DNA of 64,000 nt from Pyrrhoderma lamaoense (Eukaryota; Basidiomycota; Agaricomycetes; Hymenochaetales; Hymenochaetaceae). This document shows, piece by piece, positions 47,437 through 63,780 of the stretch (positions within the stretch are counted from its first letter, which is position 1; every line of letters begins with the position of its first letter). Under the pieces are notes generated by a model, which saw nothing but the letters and a program-made list of their open reading frames with translations, did no database searches and was not told the DNA's origin. The stretch is taken from positions 1 to 64,000 of the forward strand of contig NBAZ01000002.1 of NCBI GenBank assembly GCA_002794735.1, given 5' to 3'. The translations under genes were made by a program, and so were the position numbers.

Positions 47437-50400
47437 TCAGAAGCTTCTTAATGATATTTGAGGCTTCGCTGAACCTGTTGTAGAGTTTCTGTTTTTCCCC
47501 TCTAACTCTTGCCTAACAGAGAGTTCAATCTTTTCCTTTGCTGCTGCCTCAATCTTCCCTGTTGCCTCCTTAAATGCACCAGGAGCAAGAGATGCAAAGG
47601 CTAGTACTTGCATGACAGCTAGTTTATGAGCCGATCGCGCTGGCACTTGAGTTTGCTGCACCGATGTGGGAACAGGAGTAGAGTCAAGTAGAAGGGCCAG
47701 AGTTGGCAGAAGAACGCCAAGAGTCCGAGCTCCTGAATATAAAATACGTTGAGATACTTAAATCACTCTATTTTTGATAAGTGCTTACTATATTCATCCG
47801 GCGTTGACGAAAAGAATGCGGAAAACGCCTTCAGTATCTCATCCACTGCCTTTACTTGCTCCTCCTGTTTGGCTGGATCACCGACCAAACTCGCAACAAA
47901 CGCGATGTATTCAATTGTTCCAGGAAGGAGTAGTCTGATACAGAATTTTAGCATCTGGTTCCCTGATGCACCCGCGATTACGATTGTCTTTGTACAGTGA
48001 GCTGCCGTCATAGAGACCTTGTGATGTATACCATATAAGTAATCAGTGACTTTTTTGTTCTAGAAGAGGATGATCCCATACTTGTTTTTCGAGCAACTTT
48101 TGTGAGATCAAGGAACAACAGTATTCTAAGGCCTCCTCACTGAATCCGACATAAGGTGGCACCACTGTAAGAATCAACACCGCAGCGAGTAAGTTGTTCA
48201 TAGTTTTCATTGTGGAAATTGCACCCTGTCTTCCCCTATATAGAATATATAAGCTTGGGCTCAAGCAGCACATATGGATGGATACCTGCCTCATCTCATC
48301 GATATTAACAAGACACGCAGAAAGTAAGCCGTGTATAAGGCGAGAATAGCGGTTAAGCGAGTCCTTGTCTCCAGGTGGAGGGGGGTTGTCCAAAATTGCC
48401 TTCAAGGAAGGTAGGGTCGGACCTGCCAAATCAATATCCTCCTTCTCTTCCTTCAGAAGTTCTAATCCAGACATCCGATAAGGAACTCAACTAGAATATA
48501 AGGAAATAATACTAAGAAAGGAAAGCATACCAGCATATAAAGACACGGCCACTGCTCGTATATCTTCTTTCATAGAGGGACCAAATACTTCACCAATGCG
48601 CATGAACGCTTCAAATGCAACACGTATTAAGCCTATCCTGTCAGTGTAGCCATCACTGCTAACTAAATATCATCGGAAGATCAGGGTCATTGAAATTGTA
48701 TATGATACCTAAGCAAACTCATAAACAGAAAAATAGAGCACGGGTTGTCACTTACGAGAACGCATCCCTCCCGACCCAGCAATTGATTTCCGAAGGACAT
48801 AAGCACATATTCTTAGACATTGTGATAATGGTCCACTGGATAGGCCACCGACTGGGCTCTGCTTGGTTCTAAAGTGACAAAGTTAGGAATTTATCATGAA
48901 AACTCAGATAAATGAACTCAACCCAATTAGATTTTTTTGCTGTGACTCTACAAAAGCTTGGATTACGCGAACAAGCTTAGTACACATAACTGCCCCTCTG
49001 TCATCGCAATTCTTACGCACATCCCCCTAAACTCCTCGAAAATTGGCTCGTCAAGTAAGGCCTTCCCTGAGTACTCAGGTCTCACAAGACTTTCTAAGGC
49101 CTCCAAAGCGATAGAAGCATTTGAGCGGAGTGTAGGTGAAGGAGTAGAATCGGCTGAAGAAAGAGCAAGTGCCTCGTAAATAAGTCCGAAAAGAGCAAAG
49201 AACAAAGCAGTTGGTTCTTCACGGTCGCTCCTTAGATCAGATACGGTAGAAATAGTTTCTAATCCGTCCATTGCCGCAATTATATATGGGTCATTGGCTT
49301 TCATGGACGTAGAAATCGCATGTAACATGACAGACCACGTTTTTTCGTAATACTTGTACATTATCGTCAATAAGGGTACAGTTGGTATATTACTAGGCTT
49401 TTGATGATGACTTACAGGTAGTAGAACTTCTCTGCCGAGATTCATATAGGATTCTTCTACACCTCCTGAGTTATCTTGATTAACCTCGTTATCACCCTTG
49501 ATACTAGCATAATCGCGCAAGGCTGAAACCCAGAGCGCTCCCAGTGTCTCTTTATAAGGTTTTACAACGTCTTGGAGATAGATTTGCTCCGTTGACGCAA
49601 CCTCTAACTCTGCCCAAGCTGCGATTGTAGCAACTCGCAGCATTACGGATGCATTCGGACTCAGTTCACCCGCTTCTCCGAGAGAAAGCATACCTGAACC
49701 TAAAGACTACTTGTTAAACTGTAACTTCGCGTTCATAATAGTTGCTAAGGACATACCCTTTGATTGTTCTAACGCTGATGTCAATAATTTGAGAATACGT
49801 CCCATACGTCCTACATCCTTGACGACACCACTACCAACAAAAACTGCGCATACTTTGACTGCTGATGCCAAAATCTCGGGTGTTGTTTCCGCACTAAATG
49901 CAGGAGTTAATGCAGCAGTGATAGGGGCCTGATACTGTTCCAGCAGAAGCGCATCGTCGTAGTCGGAATCTGGAGATCTTGCAAACACCTGTAAGATGAT
50001 TATTCACTATTCTGACTAAGAGACAAGTATGTAAAACAATGTCTACCTCAATAACATCTTTCAATAGTACTAGCCCCTCAAGCCTAATTTCTGTGACATA
50101 GGCTGCGGAAGCCGTGAATGCCATCTTGATCAGGTCTGCTACATGACTGACCAGTAGCTCCTTCTCTCTAATAGCTTGCCCTCCTTTTGCAACAAGAGAG
50201 GCATTCAGGGCTCTTGCGTATGGTATATCTAGATGTTCTCTCCTCCCGCTTTGCACAACAATAGTGCAGATGCGATGAAGGCAATGAAGTGCAAATAGCT
50301 GCGTCCTCCAACGTGCGCTCAACCCTCCATTGGCACCACCAGCATCGCCCCCTTCGCCTCCAGCTGAGGAGTCTAATCCAGTGCTTAGTGATTGACCCTC

Positions 50401-53400
50401 GTCATCGGCCAATGCCCCACTTTGAGCTTTCGAAGAAGCTTGCTTCTCTGACCCAGAACGTGTCATGATACGCTGACAAAGACCAATCCAAGCAACGGGA
50501 TTCATTTCACCTGTCTTTTCCATCCATGCCTTGATTACTTCCTTGACACCTCCTTCCCCAGCCCCATCTTCACTCTCTATCTTATCACTACCTGCACCTG
50601 CTCCATCAAGCATACCGAACAATTCTTCCACAAGTGCATCCCCTCCACTCTTTGCCCTTGCAAGACCAAGTGCATCCCTTTGGACCAGTTGATATAACGT
50701 GTTTATTGCCACAGTCCTTAGCAGCCTTCTAGGAGATGTTAGATGTGACCTTAGCTTCAGTAACAAATCGTCGATATCGACCTGTCCAGATGCAGTGAAC
50801 ATAAGTAAGTGTTGCATGCATTTTATAGCCTCTACAATCACACCCTCGTCATCTTCTCTACCTAGCTCGTGGACTAAACCAATAATTAAGGTGCGTGTCC
50901 TAGTTCTCTCCTCCTCCTGTATATCAGGGCCAAGAACAGCTACCAAAGCATCAATGACGCGACATATTACCCTTTGCACACGCCAAGAGCTTTTGAGATT
51001 GACATTAGCTAGAGTACCACCTTCTGGATCATGTGTTTCTGCAGCATACAACCTCACAAGCGTACTCAAAGTTCCCTTCACATAACCAGCGTACGCCAAA
51101 CTCGCGCTTTGAACAACCTCTCCCAGAGCTAAGAGGGAATGATAGTGTACTACTGGGTGTGGATCATTCGCTAGACTCATTAGTACGTTAACTGTTGTCT
51201 TGAGAAGTGCCCAAGGGCAAGTCCTCCAACATGTGTGTACACAGCTCCAAAAGCTCGAGCACAACCCGATCTTGCGTATGGGTCGCGGTTTGATACTACC
51301 GAATCAACAAGCCATTTAACTAGAGAAGTCAGGAAACTGGTGTCTGAAAGAGATGCAAGCCTTCCCAAAGCTTCTGCAGATAGACGTCGTAGTACGGGAT
51401 CTGTACTGAGGAGTGTTTCTTTCAAGAACGAAGCGATTCGTTCAGATACTTCCTTACCACCAATTGTCTCTCTCAAGTCCATCCCACCCTCTCTTTTGTC
51501 TAAGCCACTAGTAGGGCCTGCAGTGGCGACTCTGAGGGTCCCTACAATGGCAGAGACTGCATTGACTAGTACAGCTGCCCTTCTCCCGGCATTCCTTTCT
51601 TTACCCATGCCCACACCGGGTCCATTTGCACCGGGATTTGCGTTTCCACTCGCACTAGGGGAAGAGCTGAATGGAGAATTGACACTTATAGCTCGAGCAG
51701 CGTCTACTACTTCACTAAGCGCTTTCAAGCACTCTTTTTTCTCTTGTCCTGGTAGTAACAGAGAGAACAGTGTTATTGAAGCGTCTACAACAGAGGTTTG
51801 AGCCGATGGAGGTTGTGGCAAAGACCACGTAGCCCCGCTTCTACTACCGTGTGCGTTCCTAGAGTCAGAGGGAAACAAGGATGAAGGGAGAGAAGAGAAA
51901 CGAGAAGACGAGGACGATGAGATAGGCGATTCACAAAGAAGAAGCGGATCATGTTCTGGTGATCCAAGTAGAGGTTGAGTGACCTAGATCAGGGAAGAAA
52001 TGGTCAGATTGTGTCCTTGAAAAGAAATACCGGAAACATACTAAATATCCTACATCACCTTCTTCCCCTTCTTCTTTCGCGCCATCTTCTTCAAATCCTA
52101 CAAGACTGGTAAGCCCCCAGGACTCTCCATTGCTACCCAAACCTCCAGCTCTATGCCCAGACCAAAGGGTACTGAAATTAGTATTTACAGAAGCTATAGC
52201 TGCCTGTAAAGCAGAAGTTCCCTTTTCTAATTCTGAATAACCACCAACGAAGATAGCAGCGGTACTCTGTAGCAACCCAAGTTGTGTTGATTCCGGTAAG
52301 GGCAAAATTCCACCTCCGACGGTTCCTGTAGTAGTACCAGTACTTGAAGTAAAACCAGAAGCAAGTTCCGAAAAACATTCATAGACACGTTTCCTTAATG
52401 TTGCTTCTCTTTCAAAGGCGAGCTGAAAATCGTTCTCAGTCTCTACACCGCCTGGTGGAAGAGGTGAAGAGTGAGAGGAAATGAATGCATTAGCGAAAGC
52501 CAAGGCATTTCCAAGTAGCCCGACAAGCCTTCGTTGCACATCACGAGTTGCAAGCTTCCATCCATTCCATCTCAAAAATTCCAGTACGGCACCCAAAGCA
52601 CATGCCCTAACGTGGAGCATAAAACTCCATTCAGACACATTCCTATCACTTGTTGTTACTGTCCCCGGACCCGTTCCTCTTGACTGATACGATGTAGAAG
52701 TTGAGTTCAGATCCTTCGATGTCGGCTTTGGCAAGGCATTTCTCCATAGAACCATCAAGCTTGTAACTTGTGTTCTAACGAATCCAGGCCCAAGACACAT
52801 AAGACTTGCTAAAGCAATCCACGCACACTCCACTTCCACAGCTGCCCTTCTGATATCATGATCCCCTGCAGTCCTCAAGAGCTGCGTAGCAGTATCAAAT
52901 ACACGGGAAGAAAGATCAGAGGAGACATAAAGAGGCCTAAGTGGTATGATTGAAAAGAGAGCAGAGAGACCGTAGGCATGCCCCAAAGCACGAGATGTAA
53001 GCTCCTTTTCGCTCGGCATATTTGACCCTCCAGCCGAGTTGAAGCCATCTTGGAAAACACTTAAACCATTGACGTCCCGCTGTAAGCCTTCTAAAACGCT
53101 GCTGACAGCCCTTGCGATTCCTCTTGGAGCATTATAGTAATAAATTCTTAAAGCATATGCCGCACACACTCCGACCTCTTTTAAAGGATGCTCTAGAAGT
53201 GTCTGTAAAGGTCTAGAAAGTGCTTCTTGAACACTTGGTGGAGCCGCACCAAGTTGAGAGAGAAGACCAGAGGTAAGCCGAAGAGCGGAGGCTAGGACTA
53301 TTGGCTCGGGTTCATAACGACTGGAGAAAGCATTCTTAGAAGACGTGGTAGAAGATGTAGAAAGTAGGGCAGGCCACTTTTTCAGGTATGAGGAGGAAAT

Positions 53401-54860
53401 CTCAAGAATAGCATCCACTTGTCCTTGTTCGCTCAACATCCGTACACCGATGAGATCATTAAGAATAGAATCGACAAGTTTTAGATTCAAAACAGAGGCA
53501 GCCTCTTTTTCTTTCATAGCCTTTTCAGAAGGGGACGAAGAAAGAGAAATCATATCTATCAAAAAATGTCGAACAATAGCTCTGTATTCCCGCTCGACGA
53601 ATCCAGCACCAAGTGCATTGAAGAGTGCACCATAGCACTCAAAAACTCCAATACGCATGTTGAGGGTTACATTACTCTTGTTCACAGCATTTAGAAGAAC
53701 GCAAAGCATCGCCGGTGTTCTCATTATAGGCTGCGCTGCTTGCTCTGATGCAATTGCGCTGGGTTCGTCCTCTGCTTCGTTCTCTCCTTCAGGCTTTGAC
53801 GACTTATTAGATTTAACAGTTTTCGCAGGAGGAGGAGGGATAATGCGAGGAGTTTGTGTCGATGCTAGAATATGTCCAACAAGGCGAGCAAGCACGCGAC
53901 GCGTTTCTGAATCAGCCTGCTCTATAGATTTGAGAGATGACGAGACTATACTCTCAACATCTTGTACAGAACGGGTACCATCTCCGGAAGGATAGAGAAT
54001 GATAAGAGTCTATAAGATTCAACCTGTCAACTATCATTTTAAGAATAATATACAGTATACGAACATCTGCTGCAGCGCGCTGAATAGACATTGCCTTATC
54101 ATTGAGAGCGTTGCGAGTCTGCTTAATAACATCTTTCATGACCGAGTCCGTCAATGCTCTGCCAGCAGTAGTAAGCCCTTTTTTGAGTGCAGTCAGGGCA
54201 TGGTATCTGAACAATACAGACTAACCAAACCATGTGAGAACGAAATCTAGTAGCAATAAGGATAAGCAAGACATACATTAGAAGAGTATCGGAATTGTTT
54301 GAGAGCTATAGATGCAACCTCCCCTATTAGCGACATGACCTGTCCCCCAAGTGATCCCATTAATTCCCCAATACAGTACATAGCTGCTCTAGACCATGAA
54401 AACATCAGCTATAACATTGGTAAACTATAGGACGAGCTCACATCTTACGGAACTCCACTTCAGAGTTCGCACTTTTCACTTCAGAAACACTTCTAAGCAG
54501 TGTCTGCAGGGTATCATAGAGGGTCCTGCTCTCTCCTCGTGTATACAAGTGTACCAGACATCGCGCTGCCAACTGTCGAAATGGTCGTCCTGGAACAGGA
54601 TACGGTGACTGCCCAGCAATCACTTTTAAAAGCTTCGTTTCGTAGATCGTATGAGATGTCTTGAAGGTTGAAGATGTGCCATTCTTCAAATCCGTTTCGG
54701 TAGAGGAAAGCCATTGGAAAACATATGCTTCGGCTTCGTCACCTGTTAGCTTTGTCTGCACATTTATATATGAGCTCTTTGAAACTTATTCCTGTCAGAT
54801 GATAACGATGCAAACCTCGTCAAGATCTGCCGCATTGTCCCCCTCATCATTCGTTGTCAT
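47437..54860 (-). CDS. Laa1/HEATR5-type large HEAT-repeat protein
   Basis: Giant alpha-solenoid protein of about 2,000 residues, ortholog-like to yeast Laa1 and animal HEATR5, which assists AP-1 clathrin adaptor traffic between trans-Golgi and endosomes (family knowledge). ATG 54860 (MTTNDEGDNAADLDE), then LTGDEAEAYVFQWLSSTE, FRQLAARCLVHLYTRGESRTLYDTLQ, the hallmark N-terminal stretch. TALKKGLTTAGRALTDSV and STQTPRIIPPPPAK follow. Long HEAT exons come next (51949-53895; about 49990-51880; 48963-49691), then the C-terminal QQTQVPARSAHKLAVMQ.LAFASLAP and a stop at 47437. About ten introns. One frame break at CCC 51210-51212 (plus strand) separates GAVYTHVGGLALG from LLKTTVNVLMSLANDPHP; one base restores it. 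Otherwise the exons are long and uninterrupted. Confidence 0.85.
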
Positions 54861-54990
54861 GATTTATAAGATATTATCATGTACAATGTCACTCGCCAAA
54901 GCGTACTGAAGCTGGAAGGTCGTATGTGATTCTGGTTTTGAAGTTTACCTTGGTGTGTTGTGTTGTAATCATTTACCAAACTTATAACAA

Positions 54991-55063
54991 GTTTCAGTGG
55001 TCTAGCGGTTATGATTTCTGTCTAACACACAGAAGGTTCCAGGTTCGATTCCTGGCTGAAACA
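54991..55063 (+). tRNA. tRNA-Val (anticodon AAC)
   Basis: A 73-nt cloverleaf with no intron. The acceptor stem GTTTCAG pairs with CTGAAAC (55056-55062), with discriminator A at 55063. The D-arm contains TGGTCTAGCGG (A box). Anticodon stem TCTGT/ACAGA encloses the loop CTAACAC, giving anticodon AAC (55024-55026), a valine tRNA whose A34 is normally edited to inosine. The T arm is CCAGG-TTCGATT-CCTGG (B box). The 3' CCA is not encoded, as expected in eukaryotes. Confidence 0.96.
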
Positions 55064-55085
55064 GAATAGTGTATGCTCGTCATAC

Positions 55086-55100
55086 TTTTATAGTTTTTTT
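55086..55100 (+). terminator. RNA polymerase III terminator for tRNA-Val
   Basis: TTTT at 55086-55089 and a run of seven T at 55094-55100 lie 23-37 bp after the tRNA. These are typical Pol III stop signals. Confidence 0.6.
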
Positions 55101-55826
55101 GAGTGAAAGTACTATATTTTTTTAGCAGTTAGTAAGTTTATGAACTGTAGTAGATCTATATAATAATGATATTGAATATTTTTACTTAATGCTTGCGCTA
55201 AAACTGAGAGCTACAGAGTAGTCAGCTCATAATTTTCAATTATGTTTTGACTTAAAGGCACGTGATCATTCCTCCAGGATCGGCAACTTATAATCCTAAT
55301 CGTGATAATTATTAAACCAACTATTCAACTCAGGCGCTAGCGCTGTTGACTTTCGATATTTACTTTTTAATCACCCTTCTTTGCATTGAAAATAAGCGAG
55401 CAATGCCAAGAAGATCAAAGAAGAACTTCGGTCATGGATTTGTGCCGCTGCAATCGGGAGTATAATAATAAACTGAACTTTATGACGTCAACAATACTCT
55501 CTAAATGAACTATTGAAATTCTTACCATCAGTTTCAATCTTTTTAATCAGCTAAAACTACGCTATGACAAACACTGTACATGAAAGGGCGTTCTTTTTTC
55601 TCATAGTCAGACCAGCATGCGTGACATCACTTGACTTTAAGAGCTAAAGAATAGATATGTAAGCACCATAATCCCGAGTCGATGGTTGGTTAGTGATCCC
55701 ATGCTCGCATCAATGTGAAGTTATACCAATATAGACAATACCAAGCTCCTATTCCAGGATACATATATATTATAAGCTTGAAAGAAGCTAGTTGAAAGTA
55801 CTACGCTTCCTCTTCGTTCTATTGTG
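55101..55826. other. intergenic, no gene seen
   Basis: AT-rich spacer between the tRNA and the questin-oxidase-like gene. CACGTG near 55260. No coding content recognised. Confidence 0.45.
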
Positions 55827-57591
55827 ATGGCTACCCCGTTTTCCAGTGACACTCTTGAGAAACTCTTCCCTACTCCAACGGCTCCGGCCAAACATCTTGC
55901 TCCTGAACGCCTCCCAGGGACTACCGCCAGTACAAGTGGGACGCTTGCACGACTCTTGAAGGATGATGCTAATAGACATCACATATTCTTCAATGACAAA
56001 AACTTCCACAAGTACGATTAATGACAACCCAATTATTTTAGTATAAAGATATTCATTCGATACTTTTCATTCAATAGCCATGCCACACATCACTTATATG
56101 CAATTTATACGCTTGGTTCCTCTTCTGAGGTACTTGAGGCGGCATATCAGTCTCACGTGAAATATCAGAGACCAGCATTTGACTCTCCGACAGAAGTCAC
56201 CGAGTCGAACTGGATGGTACATCTCGGAGATGAAAAGTTAGTCAATATACTGAAGAAAGTGTATAACAGACTTCTGACTAAAGAAATTTCAGCTACTACC
56301 GAGCATATTTCAAGTTTTTCTCAGTAGAAGTCCTTGCAAACGGCATGGATGCTACCTTACAAAAATATGTTTTTGCTCCATCAGCTAATTGGGTTGATAG
56401 CATACACGACTCATCGAAGCAGCCGCAGATGCTCAATAGACTCCTATCCGGGGTTCTTCACCCCTTCATACACTTAGGATATGCATTTGAGTTCGATACT
56501 CCCGGAATGTTCGCCGAAGGTAAGAACTAACTCTGTGGTGCAACTTCGTGATGAAACATCACTCTCCATTAACAGAACTTTCGTTTAGGACTTGCTATGG
56601 CCTGCGCTCAGAAGATGACAGATTACGACGCCCTAGTTCCTAGGTCACTTTTCAGTGAAGATACCCTAGCAACAAAACTATCCTCCGTGCTTACCTTAGA
56701 TCCGAAGTCATCTGGGTCACATAGTTTCGACATTATTGCTGAAATTCTCCAAGATTCTGATTTAGCTCCCGGAAACGCCAGCTATATTCCAGATCCAAAT
56801 GGATCACCTTTTCCCCAGACCGATGTTATGAACAAACGTGGAGACCTCATACGGAAATATGCAGAAAAATGGGTCATTAATGTCAATGACGAAGCAACAT
56901 TAAGCTCGAAGGTAGAAGAGCTTATCTCCAGCGCTGCACTTTTATATGGTGTTGCAGGGCTTCAGGAAGGTGCAACAGCTTTTAATGCTGATTTCTTTAC
57001 GTACGCCTTTGCTCAAAGATCTTCTATGGTTTCTAATTTCTTTCTCCTCACTTCCTATCATTCAGAGCACATCTTATAAATTCCTCGCTATTTCTTCCAC
57101 TTTTTGCAAAGCATATATCCCCAAAGGCCCTTTCTATTCTTCTGAAAGCATATTTGGCCATATCCTTGGTTGTCTGGATTTCTAGGGGTCGGCCAGCTCC
57201 CCAGATCGCTTCATTCTATGCTCGAACTACTGCGAGCCTTTCCCCTCCAGGACCGACACTTACTCCTGCCTCTGATACGCTTTTAGGAGCAGATTCAGCA
57301 ACAGTTGCCCCTAACCCGTGGTTCCCTCTTTTACAAAGTACAATTGTGCATCCAGACGAGCATCTCCCAAAGCTTCAGAGGGCACTTGCAGAGTTTTCAA
57401 GATTATATGGTACGAAGGCAGCTGGGAAGCTCGCTGAGGCAGAAACAGCCACTAGATTAAAGGACGTTGATAAACTTGATGGAACCGTTTTCATTCGTAT
57501 AGCAGGTTTGACGATGGAAAGGCTTGGATGGATGAGAGAAGGTAAACCGAGACGCATCTGGGACAGAACAGGCTTTTGGACACAATCTTGA
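55827..57591 (+). CDS. questin oxidase-like protein (DUF4243 family)
   Basis: Member of the questin oxidase-like family, whose studied members perform Baeyer-Villiger-type ring opening of anthraquinones in fungal polyketide pathways. Most basidiomycete copies are uncharacterised. ATG 55827 (MATPFSSDTLEKLFP). The family's histidine-rich start HATHHLYAIYTLGSSSEVLEAAY follows the first intron. Then come NWMVHLGDE, YYRAYFKFFSVEV, GVLHPFIHLGYAFEFDTPGMFAEGLAMA, ALLYGVAGLQEGATAFNADFFT, and after an intron AHLINSSLFLPL and ISRGRPAPQI. The C-terminus is NPWFPLLQSTIVHPDEHLPKLQRALAEFSRLYG, with the stop at 57589-57591. Four introns, no frame break. The ATG is immediately preceded by an in-frame GTG, so 55827 is the first usable ATG. 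No polyketide synthase lies nearby in the window. Confidence 0.9.
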
Positions 57592-57744
57592 ATTCAGTTG
57601 GATTTTTTGCGAAGAAATACTTACACAATTGAGACTATAAACACAACAGAATATTATTCTTGTCAGTCAGATAAGCAAAAGTTGAAGAAATAAGTATCGA
57701 AATGTCAGATAGTCGGAGTTTCATTGAGAACTTATGTTATAATA

Positions 57745-59071
57745 ATGAAGAACCTTGAAGATCGACGCCTTGCCATGACTATGAGCCACGCCAGATTGCT
57801 GGCCAATGCTCTCAAACATTCAAAGAGCAAAAGTCCATCTCCTATCTTATACTCAGACAATGGCATTATCATAATTAATAAACCGTCTGGTCTAGTTTGT
57901 CAATCCGACAAATCGTTACGTGAGGTGAACCCAGTTTTTTTCATGCTGCTCAAAATAAAGCGTGAGCTAAAACTAACGTTTAAGGAAGGTCCAAACTCAT
58001 TTGATAGCCTACTTCAAGGTTAATATGCGTTCTTATTGATGCACTTATAAAGCTGACATTTGGATTATCTCCCGAAGATTTGAAGACAAGCTTGAAACTA
58101 ACGGAATCTCCGAAGCAAGTGCATCGGCTAGACAAGGTCAGTTATGCTACACTGATTCTCTTTGTATACCATATTCTGAAAATCTCTAAGTTTACGACCG
58201 GTGCTCTTGTCCTAGCAAAGAATGAACGATCTGCGCGAGAGCTTCACAGACAATTTAGCAGCCATACGATCAAGAAAACGTATCTCGCACTTGTGAGAGG
58301 AGGTCGCAAGTCGTTTCCTGAATTAACTCGCGGAACTGTAAATGCCCCTTTAAAGATTAACGGAGAGAGAGTTATAGTAGATGAGAGGGAAGGCAAGGCT
58401 GCTCTCACAGATTGGGAGCTATTGGGCTCATCTGTAAGTCTTATATCACAGTTTTTTTGTTTTACATCTAGCTAAATATCTGTGTAGGAAAAGGTGCCTC
58501 TCTCTCTCGTCCGTCTTACTCTTCATTCGGGTATAAAACATCAGCTACGGGTACACCTAGCGAAAGTCCTTCAAAGTTTGTTCCTCCTGCTATTATGTGT
58601 AAACACCATGACTAATCATAATTCCTATTATAACAGCACCAGTCCTAGGGGATACATTTTACTCCCATTCTCCTCCCCACCCTTCTATACTAAACCTTGT
58701 CCAAAAAACCTGAACATCTCCTTACAAAAAGATGCGGATGGCAGACCATGCTCGTTCCTCCACGCATCTAGCATTGTCATCAATGTATGTGTAAATACTA
58801 TCACAAAAAATCGTCTTAGTAACCACGTATACAGAGGTTTAGACCCAAGAGAACTCTTCTGAGTGTTACGGCTCCGCTGACACGTGAATTTCTCACTGTC
58901 TGTGGCAAGGCAGAGCTTACTCAATATCTGACTGATGAAGAAAAATATGGGGGCATCAAGGTAGATGGCGAAAAGTGGGATCTTACCGAACCAATACCGG
59001 GCCTTGATGGGATGTGGCTCTGGAAAAAAGAAAATATATCTTCGGACGGAGTAAACAATAACACTGATTAA
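57745..59071 (+). CDS. RluA-family RNA pseudouridine synthase
   Basis: Converts uridine to pseudouridine in rRNA or tRNA; target and compartment (possibly mitochondrial) are not evident. ATG 57745 (MKNLEDRRLAMTMSHARLL). Catalytic-domain landmarks: ILYSDNGIIIINKPSGLVCQ; VHRLDK spliced to FTTGALVLAKN, with the invariant catalytic Asp in HRLD; ELHRQFSSHTIKKTYLALVRGG; LTLHSGIKHQLRVHLA; then APVLGDTFYSHSPPHPSI and SFLHASSIVIN. An N-terminal S4 domain is not seen. The A6 run at 58703-58708 marks a frame break: one more A joins NLVQK to NLNISLQKDADGRP. The final exons encode RFRPKRTLLSVTAPLTREFL and WLWKKENISSDGVNNNTD, with the stop at 59069-59071. Confidence 0.87.
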
Positions 59072-60339
59072 AATAGGTGCGCAGCTAACAATTCTTCTGA
59101 GCTATTCATATGTTCCTATGTTAAAATAAAATCTATATATATAGATTTAGGTTAATTTCACGTACTATTTATAGTCATGCCTAGAGCCGACTTTGGCTTG
59201 TGGATATCGATACCATACGACCTAATATTACTCCTTAATACAAGCGAGCCTTATAATATAAAAATGTGTTGACGGGTAACAAGAACATCGTCCTCATCTT
59301 TTTCTAGGAATATCATGAAGAACAGCTTAATTACCCAGGGTCCAGATAAATCGCATTCCCCGTTTTCTTCACTTTTGCAGCACAAGCCCACATAGACGAT
59401 GACCCATCTCGACTTTAAGCTCGCCTTATTGATCCTTCTTCGTTATCAGACTTTAAGTGACGCAGGCATCTATTCGCGGTTTTCTCGGCCCCGCACCTTT
59501 GAAAATTCGCAATACATGCTTCGTGTTCTTATACTTGTATGGACCTTACTTCGCGAAGTGCTACTTCTTACCCCATGGGCGAATATCTACGTTTATATCC
59601 GTGTTCTAATTTAGATGAAACAAATTTACTTCCTCGTTTTTTCCGCTCATAACAGAAGCCTGACGGGTTCAAATGTCAACGAAATAGTAATGAACAAGCT
59701 CAATTCTAAATGTGTTAGGATGAGGGCAGACCGGTAATAGGTCACTTGATTTCCAGTGTAAATATGAGCTGGCGCATTGGTTCATGTCGAATGGAAAAAT
59801 GCCGATAATTCGCCCCGGTTATTTATGTCTTCTTCTGTTAGTCTCTTTCCTCCCCCCTTCGTACCTTTTAAGGTTGCCTTTGAATTAGGTGATTTCGAAT
59901 TGGATAAGCCGTGTTTTGGTGCTGTTGCCACCTGAAAATCATAATCCGATTTACAATTCCCGATATTATTACTAGGTGAGCTACTCCCTAAACATTTTAA
60001 TATGTTTTACTACCGGATACGCAACGCATATGTTAGCTCGTCGCGTATACACAATTACCTGTTCTGTCTATCTTATCGTTTTTCCTATGTATATCAGATA
60101 TAATTCCGTATATCCTTAATTGCTAAGTATGTATTGGCGGGGTAGATGCATCGGCGAAATTCTAGCTCTGAACACAATGACGACAAAGCGAGGGTTTTCC
60201 GAGTGTTCTCAGGACACGAGACTTAGAACCCATTTATTGGCTCCAGATCCAAGTGCCATTATTACCTCTCTTTGAAGCTAGATATCTCTCAAAAGTACAA
60301 ATACAGCTGGCTTTTAGGGTTCCAAGCCAAGCCAACAAT
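59072..60339. other. intergenic; CDH promoter region
   Basis: About 1.3 kb, no gene supported. The 71-codon frame at 59399-59614 is unremarkable. No TATA element was found close to the CDH start. Confidence 0.45.
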
Positions 60340-63276
<2,937 letters not shown>

Positions 63277-63780
63277 TGAATTAATTAGCTACTCACCTTT
63301 AAATTATAAGTCTTTAAATCCTCTTATCATATGCATATCATCATCATATATCAATGAATCCAAAAAGTTGCTTAAATGCACCGCCCAGTAGCTTTCTGGA
63401 CATAATCGGATTAGTCAGCTAGCGCTAAGTTTCGGCGCTTAATTACGATACTTAAGATGATAGTGTGACCTGAACTGCATGCCAAAGTTCTCACATACAT
63501 TTTTTGCTTAACGCATGTTTACTTATTTATATCTACATGTACGCGTACACGCGTCTACAGCATTGCCTTTTGGTTTCTAGAAGTTACGGTACCAAAGAGG
63601 AATTATTTTTCATCGCATTACTCTCCTATCTATCATCAGTGCTTCTCCGCATTAATAATGTTTAATGTAGAACCAGTAAGAAGCTATGCTGCTTCTTCTA
63701 TCCTCACCCTATCACACAGCATCCACTTAAGAGTATAATATATGCCCTTGGACCTCAGCTCTTGTTACTTCACCCATTAC
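63277..63780. other. intergenic, no gene seen
   Basis: CDH 3' flank and a possible promoter for a following gene (TATAATATATG near 63736). No coding content. Confidence 0.4.

Noticed and set aside
53345..53995. Plus-strand frames (96 and 112 codons) within Laa1
   Set aside because: Opposite-strand shadows of long HEAT-repeat exons.
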